The position numbers and the translations under genes were made by a program. From the NCBI GenBank assembly GCA_963700105.1, contig CAVOWL010000001.1, positions 372,001 to 436,000 on the forward strand: a stretch of 64,000 bases of DNA. The letters run 5' to 3'. Shown one piece after another: positions 32,860 to 40,325 of the stretch. Each line of letters opens with the position of its first letter. Position 1 is the stretch's first letter. The notes under the pieces were generated by a model that searched no databases, was not told the DNA's origin, and worked only from the letters and a program-made list of their open reading frames with translations. This DNA comes from CAVUWL01 sp963700105. GTDB lineage: Bacteria; Actinomycetota; Thermoleophilia; Solirubrobacterales; 70-9.

Positions 32860-34842
32860 ATGCTGCTCGGGGTTGACGTCGGCGGCACCTTCACCGATGC
32901 GGTACTTGTTGATCAGGCCACGTTGCGAAGCGCAAAGGTACAGAGCACCCCGGGGGATGAGGCCCGCGGGGTGATCGCCGCGGTCGAGGAGGTGCTCGCT
33001 CAGGCCGGGCGGAGTCCGGCCGAGGTGGAGGTCTTCGCGCACGGTATGACGGTTGGAACCAACGCGCTCTTGGAGGAACGCGGAGCACGCACGGCGCTGA
33101 TCGCGACGCGGGGATTCGCCGATCTCCTTGAGATCGGCCGACAGCAGCGCCCGGAGCTCTACCGCCTGTGCGCGCCGAAGCCAAAGCCGCTGATCGCCCC
33201 AGGGCTGCGCTTTGAGGCCAACGAGCGCGTCGGCCCGGACGGCGTCCTGGAGCCGCTGGGCGAGGATGAGCCGCTGCGACTCGCCCGCCTGCTCGCCGAC
33301 TGCGGGGTCGAATCGGTCGCCATCTGCCTGCTCTTCTCCTACATCGATCCCAGCCACGAGCGGCGAATCGCCGAGCGGTTGGGCAGCGAGTTAGATGGCG
33401 TCCACGTATCGGTCTCCCATCGGGTTCTACCCCGCTTTCGCGAGTTCGAACGTTGCTCGACCACGACGATCGATGCATACCTCTCACCGCTACTCGGCAA
33501 TTACCTGACCCGCCTCAGTGCCGCGGCGCTGAGGCGGGGCCTACCCCAGCCACTGGTGATGCAATCAAGCGGTGGCGTCACCTCGACCGCGGAGGCGAGC
33601 ACCGCCGGCGCCTGGAGCGTGCTCTCGGGACCAGCGGGCGGCGCGGCTGGAGCGGGGCTCTTGGCCCGGATCAGCGGCGACGGAAACGCGATCGGTTTCG
33701 ATATGGGAGGCACCTCATGCGACGTCTGCGTGATCGAGCACGGCGAGGTGGGCCGCACCGCATCGCGCCAGATCGGCGGGCGGGTGATCGGCCTGCCGAT
33801 GCTCGACGTGCACACGGTCGGCGCCGGCGGCGGCTCGATTGCCTGGCGCGATTCGGGCGGAGCGTTGCGGGTCGGCCCCCAGGCGGCAGGCGTCGATCCC
33901 GGCCCCGCCTGCTACGGCCGCGGCGCTGCGGCGGCTACCGTGACCGACGCCAACCTGGAGCTCGGATATCTCGCGGCGAGCGCGCCACTCGCCGGCGGGA
34001 TCGAGCTCGATGCAGCCGCTGGGCGCGCCGCCCTCGCCAGGCTCGGCGACTCACTCGGCCTTAACCCGCTGCGAAGCGCCGAAGGGATCATCCGCGTCGC
34101 CAACCAGGAGATGGTGAGAGCCCTGCGCGTGATCACGGTCGAGCGCGGCCTCGATCCGCGGCGTTTTGCGCTGCTTCCTTTCGGCGGCGCCGGTCCGATG
34201 CACGCAACGGCGATCGCGGCGGAGCTCGGGATCGAGACGATCCTCTGCCCCCGGGCCGGGGGGGTCCTCTCGGCGCTCGGACTCTGCGCCTCAGATCGCC
34301 GTCGCGATACCACTCGCACGGTGATGCTGGGCGGCGCCGAGCTTAACGGCGCCCGCATCGCCAGCGAGGTGAGTGCGCTGATCGATCAGACACCCGGCGA
34401 GCTGGCCGGCGCCCACCCCGAGCTGGTCTATGAGATGCGCTACCGCGGACAGGCCTTTGAGCTGCGGGTCCCCGGGCCCCCAGAGCCCGATCCGGATCTG
34501 CTTCGGGAGCGCTTCGCGGCAGCTCACGAGGAGCGCTACGGCTACCGCGACGAGGAGGGAGAGATCGAGTTGGTCCACATCCACCTGGCGATGATTTCCA
34601 GCGGAGCGACCCCGCGGCCACGGGCCGCCGCCCCGGGGGACCTGCAACTGAGCGCCCGACCCGCTCGCTTTAGCGGCGCCTGGCTGAGCACGTCGATCCT
34701 TCGCGGCGATCCAGCGGCGGGGGTTCGGGCCGAGGGACCGGCGATCTTTGAGCTGCCCGAGTCAACCTTGGTGCTCGCCCCCGGCTGGTCGGCCGAAGTG
34801 GACGCCGCGGGGACGATCGTCGCCAACAAAGGCGCGCCCTGA
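32860..34842 (+). CDS. hyuA: Hydantoinase/oxoprolinase A-type subunit
   Basis: A 660-residue ATP-dependent amide-ring hydrolase subunit (HyuA or acetone-carboxylase beta type). The actin-like ATPase fold shows LGVDVGGTFTDAVLVD at the start, FAHGMTVGTNALLEERGA, the second phosphate loop GFDMGGTSCDVCVIEHG, HTVGAGGGSIAW and FGGAGPMHATAIAAELG. The substrate (hydantoin, 5-oxoproline, N-methylhydantoin or a ketone) cannot be decided. It is paired with hyuB one base downstream. The amidase 30 kb away is not obviously linked. Confidence 0.93.
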   Translation: MLLGVDVGGTFTDAVLVDQATLRSAKVQSTPGDEARGVIAAVEEVLAQAGRSPAEVEVFAHGMTVGTNALLEERGARTALIATRGFADLLEIGRQQRPELYRLCAPKPKPLIAPGLRFEANERVGPDGVLEPLGEDEPLRLARLLADCGVESVAICLLFSYIDPSHERRIAERLGSELDGVHVSVSHRVLPRFREFERCSTTTIDAYLSPLLGNYLTRLSAAALRRGLPQPLVMQSSGGVTSTAEASTAGAWSVLSGPAGGAAGAGLLARISGDGNAIGFDMGGTSCDVCVIEHGEVGRTASRQIGGRVIGLPMLDVHTVGAGGGSIAWRDSGGALRVGPQAAGVDPGPACYGRGAAAATVTDANLELGYLAASAPLAGGIELDAAAGRAALARLGDSLGLNPLRSAEGIIRVANQEMVRALRVITVERGLDPRRFALLPFGGAGPMHATAIAAELGIETILCPRAGGVLSALGLCASDRRRDTTRTVMLGGAELNGARIASEVSALIDQTPGELAGAHPELVYEMRYRGQAFELRVPGPPEPDPDLLRERFAAAHEERYGYRDEEGEIELVHIHLAMISSGATPRPRAAAPGDLQLSARPARFSGAWLSTSILRGDPAAGVRAEGPAIFELPESTLVLAPGWSAEVDAAGTIVANKGAP

Positions 34843-34843
34843 G

Positions 34844-36340
34844 TTGGACCCGATCACCCTTCAGGTTATGGTCGGAGGACTGCGCTCCGTCTGCGAGGAG
34901 ATGGGTGCGGTTCTGATCGGATCCGCGCACTCGGCCAACATCAAGGAGCGCCGCGACTGCTCGACCGCTCTGTTTGACGCGGCGGGAGAGATGGTGATGC
35001 AGGCAGAGCACATCCCAGTGCACCTCGGCTCGATGCCCGAGGCGGTGGCGGCGGTGCTTTCATCCGAGCAGGCACCGGGAAGCGCCTGGATCCTCAACGA
35101 TCCCTACCGCGGCGGCACCCACCTGCCAGACATCACCCTGATCAACCCGGTGTTTCACGACGCGGCGCTGCTCGGATTCGCCGCCAGCCGGGCCCATCAC
35201 TCCGACGTCGGTGGCCCGACCCCCGGCGGCATGCCCGCCCACTCGATCCGCCTTGAGGAAGAGGGCCTGATAATCCCCCCCACCCGGGCCGACGATCGGA
35301 CCCTGGGCGAACTGGCGGCCCAGATGCGCGCACCGGCTCAGCGCCTCGCCGACCTCCGCGCTCAGGCGGCCGCGAACAGGATCGGTGCGCTGCGACTGGG
35401 CGAACTCGCCCAAGGCCACGGCCCGCGCCAACTTCGCGCCGGGATGGCCGCGGCCCTCGACTACGCCGAGCGCCGAACCCGTGCCGCTCTGGCGGCCTTG
35501 CCGGACGGCAGCTACCGGGCCGAGGACGTCTTAGAAAATGACTTCGGCACCACCCAACGCGACCTTACCCTGCGGCTTGCGGCGAGTATCGAGGGGGAGA
35601 GCCTGAGGCTCGATTTCAGTGGAACCGACCCCCAGGTCGAGGGCAACCTCAACTGCCCAATGTCGGTGACGAAGTCCGCCGCATTCTTCGCGGTGCGGGC
35701 GCTGAGTGACCCCGATGCGCCCCCCTCGGCGGGTGCCTACCGCCCGATCGAGGTGATCGCTCCAACGGGGTGCCTGCTCAATGCGAGCCCTCCGGCGGCC
35801 GTCGCCGCCGGCAACGTGGAGACCTCCAGCCGTGTCGCGGACCTGACGATCGCGGCGCTGGGCGGCGCCCTTGCGGTGCCTGCTCAAGGGCAGGGGACGA
35901 TGAACAACGTCTCGCTGAGCGGCGCGGGCTTCACCTATTACGAGACGCTCGGGGGCGGCCAGGGCGGCTGCCCGCAGGCCGACGGACCCAGCGCGATCCA
36001 CGTCGCAATGTCAAATACGCTCAACACCCCGGTGGAGGCGGTTGAGACCGAACTGCCGCTGCGGGTGCGCGAGCTCTCATTGCGCCGGGGTAGCGGCGGG
36101 CGCGGGCGCCACAGCGGAGGCGAGGGAATCTGCCGCGAGATCGAAGCGCTGACAACGGTCAGATTCAGCCTGATCACCGAGCGTCGCCGCCATCCGCCGC
36201 GCGGTCGCGATGGCGGCGGCGACGGAGAGCCGGGGCGCAACCTCCTAAATGGCGAGCCGTTGCCGAGCAAGGCGGAAGGCACCCTGGCGCCCGGTGACGT
36301 GCTTCGAATCGAGACTCCGGGCGGCGGTGGTTATGGCTGA
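34844..36340 (+). CDS. hyuB: Hydantoinase B/oxoprolinase-type subunit
   Basis: A 498-residue partner of HyuA. Family motifs are NIKERRDCSTALFDAAGEMV, HIPVHLGSMPEAV, ILNDPYRGGTHLPDITLI and SRAHHSDVGGPTPGGMP. The TTG start at 34844 follows the hyuA stop by one base and gives LDPITLQVMVGGL, the normal HyuB opening; the longer frame would run back into hyuA. It is somewhat short for the family (usually about 520 to 570), with the end LRIETPGGGGYG complete. Confidence 0.93.
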   Translation: MDPITLQVMVGGLRSVCEEMGAVLIGSAHSANIKERRDCSTALFDAAGEMVMQAEHIPVHLGSMPEAVAAVLSSEQAPGSAWILNDPYRGGTHLPDITLINPVFHDAALLGFAASRAHHSDVGGPTPGGMPAHSIRLEEEGLIIPPTRADDRTLGELAAQMRAPAQRLADLRAQAAANRIGALRLGELAQGHGPRQLRAGMAAALDYAERRTRAALAALPDGSYRAEDVLENDFGTTQRDLTLRLAASIEGESLRLDFSGTDPQVEGNLNCPMSVTKSAAFFAVRALSDPDAPPSAGAYRPIEVIAPTGCLLNASPPAAVAAGNVETSSRVADLTIAALGGALAVPAQGQGTMNNVSLSGAGFTYYETLGGGQGGCPQADGPSAIHVAMSNTLNTPVEAVETELPLRVRELSLRRGSGGRGRHSGGEGICREIEALTTVRFSLITERRRHPPRGRDGGGDGEPGRNLLNGEPLPSKAEGTLAPGDVLRIETPGGGGYG

Positions 36341-36362
36341 AAAGTATTTACGAAGGTTTAAT

Positions 36363-36391
36363 TTGGCGATTCGGCCGTCCTCGTCTAGAAT
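36363..36391 (+). promoter_or_regulatory. Candidate sigma-70-type promoter upstream of the DUF1802 gene
   Basis: TTGGCG (36363-36368) and TAGAAT (36386-36391) are separated by exactly 17 bp, a good vegetative promoter pair (4 of 6 and 5 of 6 to consensus) in an unusually AT-rich patch after hyuB. The leader to the ATG at 36483 would be about 85 nt. Confidence 0.45.
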
Positions 36392-36482
36392 CCCCGATCC
36401 GGGCAGACCGACTGCCCAGGCCGGGTTCGAGACACCTCTCCCAGTCACCGGATCACCAACCCTCTTAGCTAAAGCCTCCAAT

Positions 36483-37115
36483 ATGCCGATCGCTTTTAAG
36501 GAATGGGCCGTAACAGTGCGTGCGCTCGCCGAGGGTGAGCAGCTGCTCACCCTGCGCAAGGGAGGAATCCGCGAGGAAAACAAGCACTTTGAACTTGAGC
36601 ACGAGCGCTTCTTCCTGTACCCGACCTTTGACCACCAGCGCAACGATTTGGTCCGCGAGTCCCATCACCCCGAGCTGCGACGGGCGCTCGAAGAGGGCGT
36701 CTGGCCCGACGAGGAGCCGCCGCCGCGGGCCCTGATTCAAGACGGTGGCATCTCCCAACCCGACCGGGTGCGGCTACGCGCCTGGGCGGAGGTAACCGAC
36801 CACTTCACGATCACCGACCGTCGCGCGCTCGACAGCCTCTCGCCGTTTTACGTGTGGACCCCCGACTACGCCGAGAAGCGACTCAACTGGAAGCGCCGCC
36901 ATCCCCTGCACGTGCTCTTGTTGCGGGTCCACCGCATCCCCCGCCCAGTCACGGTGCGGGTGCGGGAGGAGTACCACGGCTGCCGTTCGTGGGTTGAAAT
37001 CGACCGCGATCTACCCTTTGAGGGAACCCCGGTGATGGCCGATGAGGAGTACGATCGGGCCCGCCAGGAGATTCAATCGGTTTGCTCCGGCGAGGCAGAG
37101 CCGGTCTTCGCCTGA
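36483..37115 (+). CDS. DUF1802 family protein
   Basis: A 210-residue cytoplasmic protein. The opening PIAFKEWAVTVRALAEGEQ and the following TLRKGGIREENKHFELEHER with FFLYPTFDHQ are characteristic of DUF1802, a family of unknown function found mainly in cyanobacteria and actinobacteria. The central part PFYVWTPDYAEKRLNWKRRH is also typical. ATG 36483 is chosen because the upstream part of the frame overlaps hyuB and lacks family sequence. It stands alone behind its own likely promoter. Confidence 0.8.
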   Translation: MPIAFKEWAVTVRALAEGEQLLTLRKGGIREENKHFELEHERFFLYPTFDHQRNDLVRESHHPELRRALEEGVWPDEEPPPRALIQDGGISQPDRVRLRAWAEVTDHFTITDRRALDSLSPFYVWTPDYAEKRLNWKRRHPLHVLLLRVHRIPRPVTVRVREEYHGCRSWVEIDRDLPFEGTPVMADEEYDRARQEIQSVCSGEAEPVFA

Positions 37116-37144
37116 GCCTCAGAATCTACGGATAACCTGCGTCG

Positions 37145-37903
37145 ATGCCGTGGGTGGAGACGGAGTCCCTCAGCTTCACGGCGCGCCACGACAGCGCCGA
37201 CACCGGCTTTGCCGAGCGCACACTTGACCGCCTCGAGGAGCTGAGGCTGCGCCTCGAGGACCGCCTCGAGCTCGTACCGGGGGAAGTCACGGTCGTCATC
37301 CATACCAATCCGGTCTGGCTGGCGATGGCGCATCCGTTTCTTCCTGCGGCCCGGTGGTCAGCGGCCCCTGCCGGACGCCGCTACCTGACCGGCTGGGCGA
37401 TGGCGACCGAGCTCCACGTTCTCAACGACCCCCAGATCGGGCGCCGGGCGGCCGGGGAGGACTCCCGCGAGGCCCTGCGCGGAACCGCCGAGCGCCTCTA
37501 CGCACAGCTCGTGATCGCCGCCAACAATCGCGACCTGCCTCCGTCCTGGACCCCGAGGCGCTTCGTCCGTTATTTGCACTGGGCCTGGCTCGCCGAGGGC
37601 GGCGCCCAATATTTCGCGCGCCAGGTAGGGCTTTACCGCCCTGCGGTGATCCGGCGCCTGCGCGAGAGCGCGCGCCCGTCGTTTCCGCCCTCGCGCCGCG
37701 ACGCCGTGATCTTGGGGGGCACGATCTTTGATTTGCTCGAGGAGGAACGCGGCCCCAAGGCCTGCGAGCAGCTCGCCCTGCGGCTACTGCCCGGCGGCGC
37801 CGTGCAAACGCTCGAGGCCGCTTTCGACACCGATATCGCCGAGATCGAGTCGGTCTGGCGCGGCTACCTGCGCGAGATGGCCCGACCGAACCCACGAGCC
37901 TAG
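37145..37903 (+). CDS. Peptidase-MA-like protein without a zinc motif
   Basis: A 252-residue protein with an alpha/beta first half (VPGEVTVVIHTNPVWLAMAH) and a helical second half. The segment WAWLAEGGAQYFARQ looks like the third-ligand helix of gluzincin peptidases (usually WLxEGLAxYF). Where an HExxH should precede it, the sequence reads LYAQLVIAAN, so no zinc site is visible. No signal peptide is seen. It may be a non-catalytic binding relative. Its TAG overlaps the convergent DUF2007-like stop within a CTAG. Confidence 0.6.
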   Translation: MPWVETESLSFTARHDSADTGFAERTLDRLEELRLRLEDRLELVPGEVTVVIHTNPVWLAMAHPFLPAARWSAAPAGRRYLTGWAMATELHVLNDPQIGRRAAGEDSREALRGTAERLYAQLVIAANNRDLPPSWTPRRFVRYLHWAWLAEGGAQYFARQVGLYRPAVIRRLRESARPSFPPSRRDAVILGGTIFDLLEEERGPKACEQLALRLLPGGAVQTLEAAFDTDIAEIESVWRGYLREMARPNPRA

Positions 37904-38139
37904 GCCCCGCCGGGAGTGCCGGCAAGCACCTCGCGAGCCCGCTCCACCAGCGCCGCGGGAACGAGGATGTCACGGGGACCCGCCGCAAGGAAGTCGGGCA
38001 CATCGAAACCGCGGGTCCGCTTCAGCATGCTCGGTATTCCATGCTCAGAGAGCAGGCCCTGGATCATCTCCGCCTCCACCTCATTGCGGGCATAGGCGAC
38101 CTTGATCGGCGGCCCGCTACTCGATGCGGAGCTCGACAT
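37900..38139 (-). CDS. DUF2007-like small protein
   Basis: A 79-residue protein with a serine-rich start and the core KVAYARNEVEAEMIQGLLSE followed by HGIPSMLK and DILVPAALVERAREVLAG, which matches the small ferredoxin-like DUF2007 (putative signal-transducing) domain. ATG 38139 lies within the last 23 bp of the mec gene in another frame. Translation is therefore probably coupled to Mec. Role unknown. Confidence 0.7.
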   Translation of the reverse strand: MSSSASSSGPPIKVAYARNEVEAEMIQGLLSEHGIPSMLKRTRGFDVPDFLAAGPRDILVPAALVERAREVLAGTPGGA

Positions 38140-38509
38140 CGGCGATCTCGCCGTCGCGGATCCAAAATCCCCTGACGCTCGGCTCGGCATCGGCGAGGGA
38201 AATGATCAGGTACACGGCCTCGGGCCAACCGGCAAGGTTGACGTCGGTCTGAGAGGGGTAGGCGGCGCTTTTTGTGTGGGAGTGATAGATACCGCTGAGC
38301 TGCTCGCCGCCGTCTTCGATCTGGCGCATAAGGCGGAATTGTTCGGCGGCGTCGATGCCGTAGCGCAGCGGACTCGCCTCGGCATTGACGGCGCGATAGA
38401 CGGTGCCCGCGACCCCGTCGCGGCCGCCGACCATCCCGCAGCACTCATTTGGGAGCTCTTCACGAGCGTGCTCGATCAGCTGCTCGAGGAGGGACCGCGC
38501 GATGCGCAT
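38117..38509 (-). CDS. mec: JAMM/MPN+ metallopeptidase, Mec-like (CysO-cysteine hydrolase)
   Basis: A 130-residue zinc isopeptidase-like enzyme. The JAMM motif is complete: Glu22 in LPNECCG, then His76-x-His78-x7-Ser86-x2-Asp89 in IYHSHTKSAAYPSQTD. In Mycobacterium tuberculosis, Mec releases cysteine from the CysO-cysteine adduct. With cysM immediately upstream and cysO and a rhodanese-E1 gene close by, the same job is inferred here. An in-frame TAG directly precedes the ATG, fixing the start. It lies 121 bp after cysM on the same strand. Confidence 0.88.
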   Translation of the reverse strand: MRIARSLLEQLIEHAREELPNECCGMVGGRDGVAGTVYRAVNAEASPLRYGIDAAEQFRLMRQIEDGGEQLSGIYHSHTKSAAYPSQTDVNLAGWPEAVYLIISLADAEPSVRGFWIRDGEIADVELRIE

Positions 38510-38630
38510 CTAGATCGGATCCTTGCGGATCTGAACCGGCACGCCGCGGCCCAGGTGCGCCTGCTGAAAGGCGCCCCACCGGTCCCGATCGATCAGCATT
38601 GATGAAGGCCAGCGATATCGCACCCGCCCG

Positions 38631-39596
38631 CTACCACCAAACCGTCGAATCGATTCCTTCCAGCTCCTCGATCGGCTTCGTGTAGACGCCGGAGGATAGG
38701 TACTTCCAGCCGTCGTCGGGGATCAGAAAGACGACGTTACCGCCCGGCAGTTCCGCCGCGATCCGCACCGCGATCGCCGCGATTGCGCCGGATGAAACCC
38801 CGGCGAAGACACCCTCTTGCTCGAGCAGCCTCTTGGTCCAGATGATCGCATCGCGGTTTGAGACCATGATCTTGCGATCGAGCAGCGAGAGGTCGATGAT
38901 CGGCGGAATGAAGCCGTCCTGCAGCGAACGCAGGCCCTGGACTAGCTCGCCCTGCATCGGCTCGGCCGCGACGATCAGCGTCTCGGGGTTTGCCTCCTTC
39001 AGACGGCGACCGTTGCCCATCAATGTGCCGCCGGTACCCAGGCCGCCCACAAAGGCGGCGACTTCATCGAGCTCTTCGAGGATCTCAACCGCGGTGCCCT
39101 CGTAGTGAGCGCGGGGGTTAGCCTCATTTCCGTACTGATAGGGCATGTAATACCTGGCGTCCTTGGCCATCTCAAGCGCCACTTCGACCGCTCCATTGGA
39201 GCCCTTGGCACCCTCTGAATAGACGATCTCTGCCCCGTACATGCGCAGGAGCTGGGTCCGCTCGCCGGTGACGTTGTCGGGCATCACCACCTTCAGCCGA
39301 TAGCCCTTGCGGCGACAGATCATCGCCAGGGAGATGCCGGTGTTACCGGAGGTCGGCTCAAGGATTGTCTGACCCGGGTTGATCAGACCCTTGGCCTCGG
39401 CCGCCTCGATCATCGCCTTGGCCACCCTGTCCTTGACCGAACCGGTCGGGTTCCGCCCCTCGAGCTTGGCGTAGATCCGGACCTCGGGGCGAGGCGAGAG
39501 GCGGGGCAACTCGACTAGGGGAGTATTTCCTATCGACTCGACGATGTCGCCGAAGCTTCCCCCGCACGGTCGGTTTTGAAGCCGCTCCAACGCCAC
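38631..39596 (-). CDS. cysM: O-phosphoserine-type cysteine synthase CysM
   Basis: A 321-residue PLP beta-replacement enzyme. The PLP lysine is Lys55 in NPTGSVKDR; LEPTSGNTGISLAM and GGLGTGGTLMGNGR follow, with DDGWKYLSSGVYT near the end. Arg223 in GLRSLQDGF lines up with Arg220 of mycobacterial CysM, which selects O-phosphoserine, so thiocarboxylated CysO rather than sulfide is the likely sulfur source. The frame extends to 39641, but a TATACT -10 box at 39609-39604 would put the transcript start at the GTG 39596, so a leaderless start is preferred; TTG 39590 is an alternative. Confidence 0.9.
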   Translation of the reverse strand: MALERLQNRPCGGSFGDIVESIGNTPLVELPRLSPRPEVRIYAKLEGRNPTGSVKDRVAKAMIEAAEAKGLINPGQTILEPTSGNTGISLAMICRRKGYRLKVVMPDNVTGERTQLLRMYGAEIVYSEGAKGSNGAVEVALEMAKDARYYMPYQYGNEANPRAHYEGTAVEILEELDEVAAFVGGLGTGGTLMGNGRRLKEANPETLIVAAEPMQGELVQGLRSLQDGFIPPIIDLSLLDRKIMVSNRDAIIWTKRLLEQEGVFAGVSSGAIAAIAVRIAAELPGGNVVFLIPDDGWKYLSSGVYTKPIEELEGIDSTVWW

Positions 39597-39611
39597 TTCA
39601 AAAAGTATAGC
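39595..39611 (-). promoter_or_regulatory. cysM promoter -10 with palindromic operator
   Basis: On the minus strand the 17-mer GCTATACTTTTTGAAGT contains a TATACT -10 box and the inverted repeat ACTT-N4-AAGT covering the -10 and predicted start site. The same 17-mer with one change lies over the rhodanese-E1 promoter (41520-41536). No good -35 hexamer is visible. This is a candidate operator, possibly for the Rrf2 regulator encoded 3 kb away. Confidence 0.6.
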
Positions 39612-39702
39612 CCGGTTTGGGAAGAGCACCGAAGCGCCCAATCACGAGCGGCGCATAGCTAGGCTGGACGCCGAAATGGCAATCCCACCTATCGGAGGCT
39701 AG

Positions 39703-39945
39703 ATGTCACTTGACCAAAGCAAAGTGGGGCAGCACATCGCCCAGCAGATGGAGGCGATCGAGACCGACTTCGGCGACAAAGAGGGTGATTGGACAATCGG
39801 CGACATCTGCACGATCGTCGAGGTCCGCGGGCCGCAGGGAGGTGGGGTACGGATGCGAAGCAGCGCCTCCTCCCCCCACGCCACGCTGGGCCTGCTTGAG
39901 GTGGCCAAACTACTTGCCATCAACAACCTGGGGGGACCGGGATGA
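39703..39945 (+). CDS. Hypothetical protein, 80 aa, between cysM and cysO
   Basis: A small soluble protein beginning SLDQSKVGQHIAQQMEAI and containing DWTIGDICTIVEVRGPQGG with a helical end LGLLEVAKLLAINNL. A GGAGG four bases upstream of the ATG supports the start. One cysteine is present and no family is recognised. It is divergent from cysM and convergent with cysO, inside the cysteine module, so a supporting role there is possible. Confidence 0.75.
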   Translation: MSLDQSKVGQHIAQQMEAIETDFGDKEGDWTIGDICTIVEVRGPQGGGVRMRSSASSPHATLGLLEVAKLLAINNLGGPG

Positions 39946-40034
39946 TGGAAGCGCCCGCGCTCCGGCACCGGGGGCGAGCGGTGCTGAGTGCTCTGGCCGA
40001 GCTGCCCCCGGGATCGCCCCCGGTCGGCGGGGAA

Positions 40035-40307
40035 TCAGCCCCCGGCCATTGCGGGCAAAATAACTACCGTGTCGCCATCTGCAACAGCCGTTTGAAGGCC
40101 CTCAAGCACCCGCACGTCCTCGTCGTTTAGGTAAACGTTGACGTAGCGATTCAGATCGCCATCGTTTCCAAACAGCTGACCTTTGGTGTCGGGGTGATCG
40201 GCGGTCAGTGAGCGCAGCACCTCCCCCACGTTGGCGCCGCTGGCCTCAACCTCGGCCTGCCCCCCCGTCTGAGGACGCAGCACCGGCGGAATGCGAATCG
40301 TCGCCAT
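40035..40307 (-). CDS. cysO: Sulfur-carrier protein CysO (ThiS/MoaD-like)
   Basis: A 90-residue ubiquitin-fold carrier. It starts ATIRIPPVLRPQTGG, includes the family stretch NRYVNVYLNDEDVR and VLEGLQTAVADGDTVVILPA, and ends in the required Gly-Gly (89-90). In mycobacteria CysO is adenylated and thiocarboxylated by MoeZ, donates sulfur to CysM, and is then freed by Mec. All partners lie within 3.4 kb here. The rhodanese-E1 gene ends 18 bp upstream on the same strand, so the two are probably cotranscribed. Confidence 0.92.
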   Translation of the reverse strand: MATIRIPPVLRPQTGGQAEVEASGANVGEVLRSLTADHPDTKGQLFGNDGDLNRYVNVYLNDEDVRVLEGLQTAVADGDTVVILPAMAGG

Positions 40308-40325
40308 CTAGTCCCAACCTACCGG

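Noticed and set aside
39942..40130. 62-codon plus-strand frame overlapping the 80-aa gene stop by ATGA
   Set aside because: Its second half is the antisense of cysO and no motif is seen; the ATGA overlap alone is not enough.
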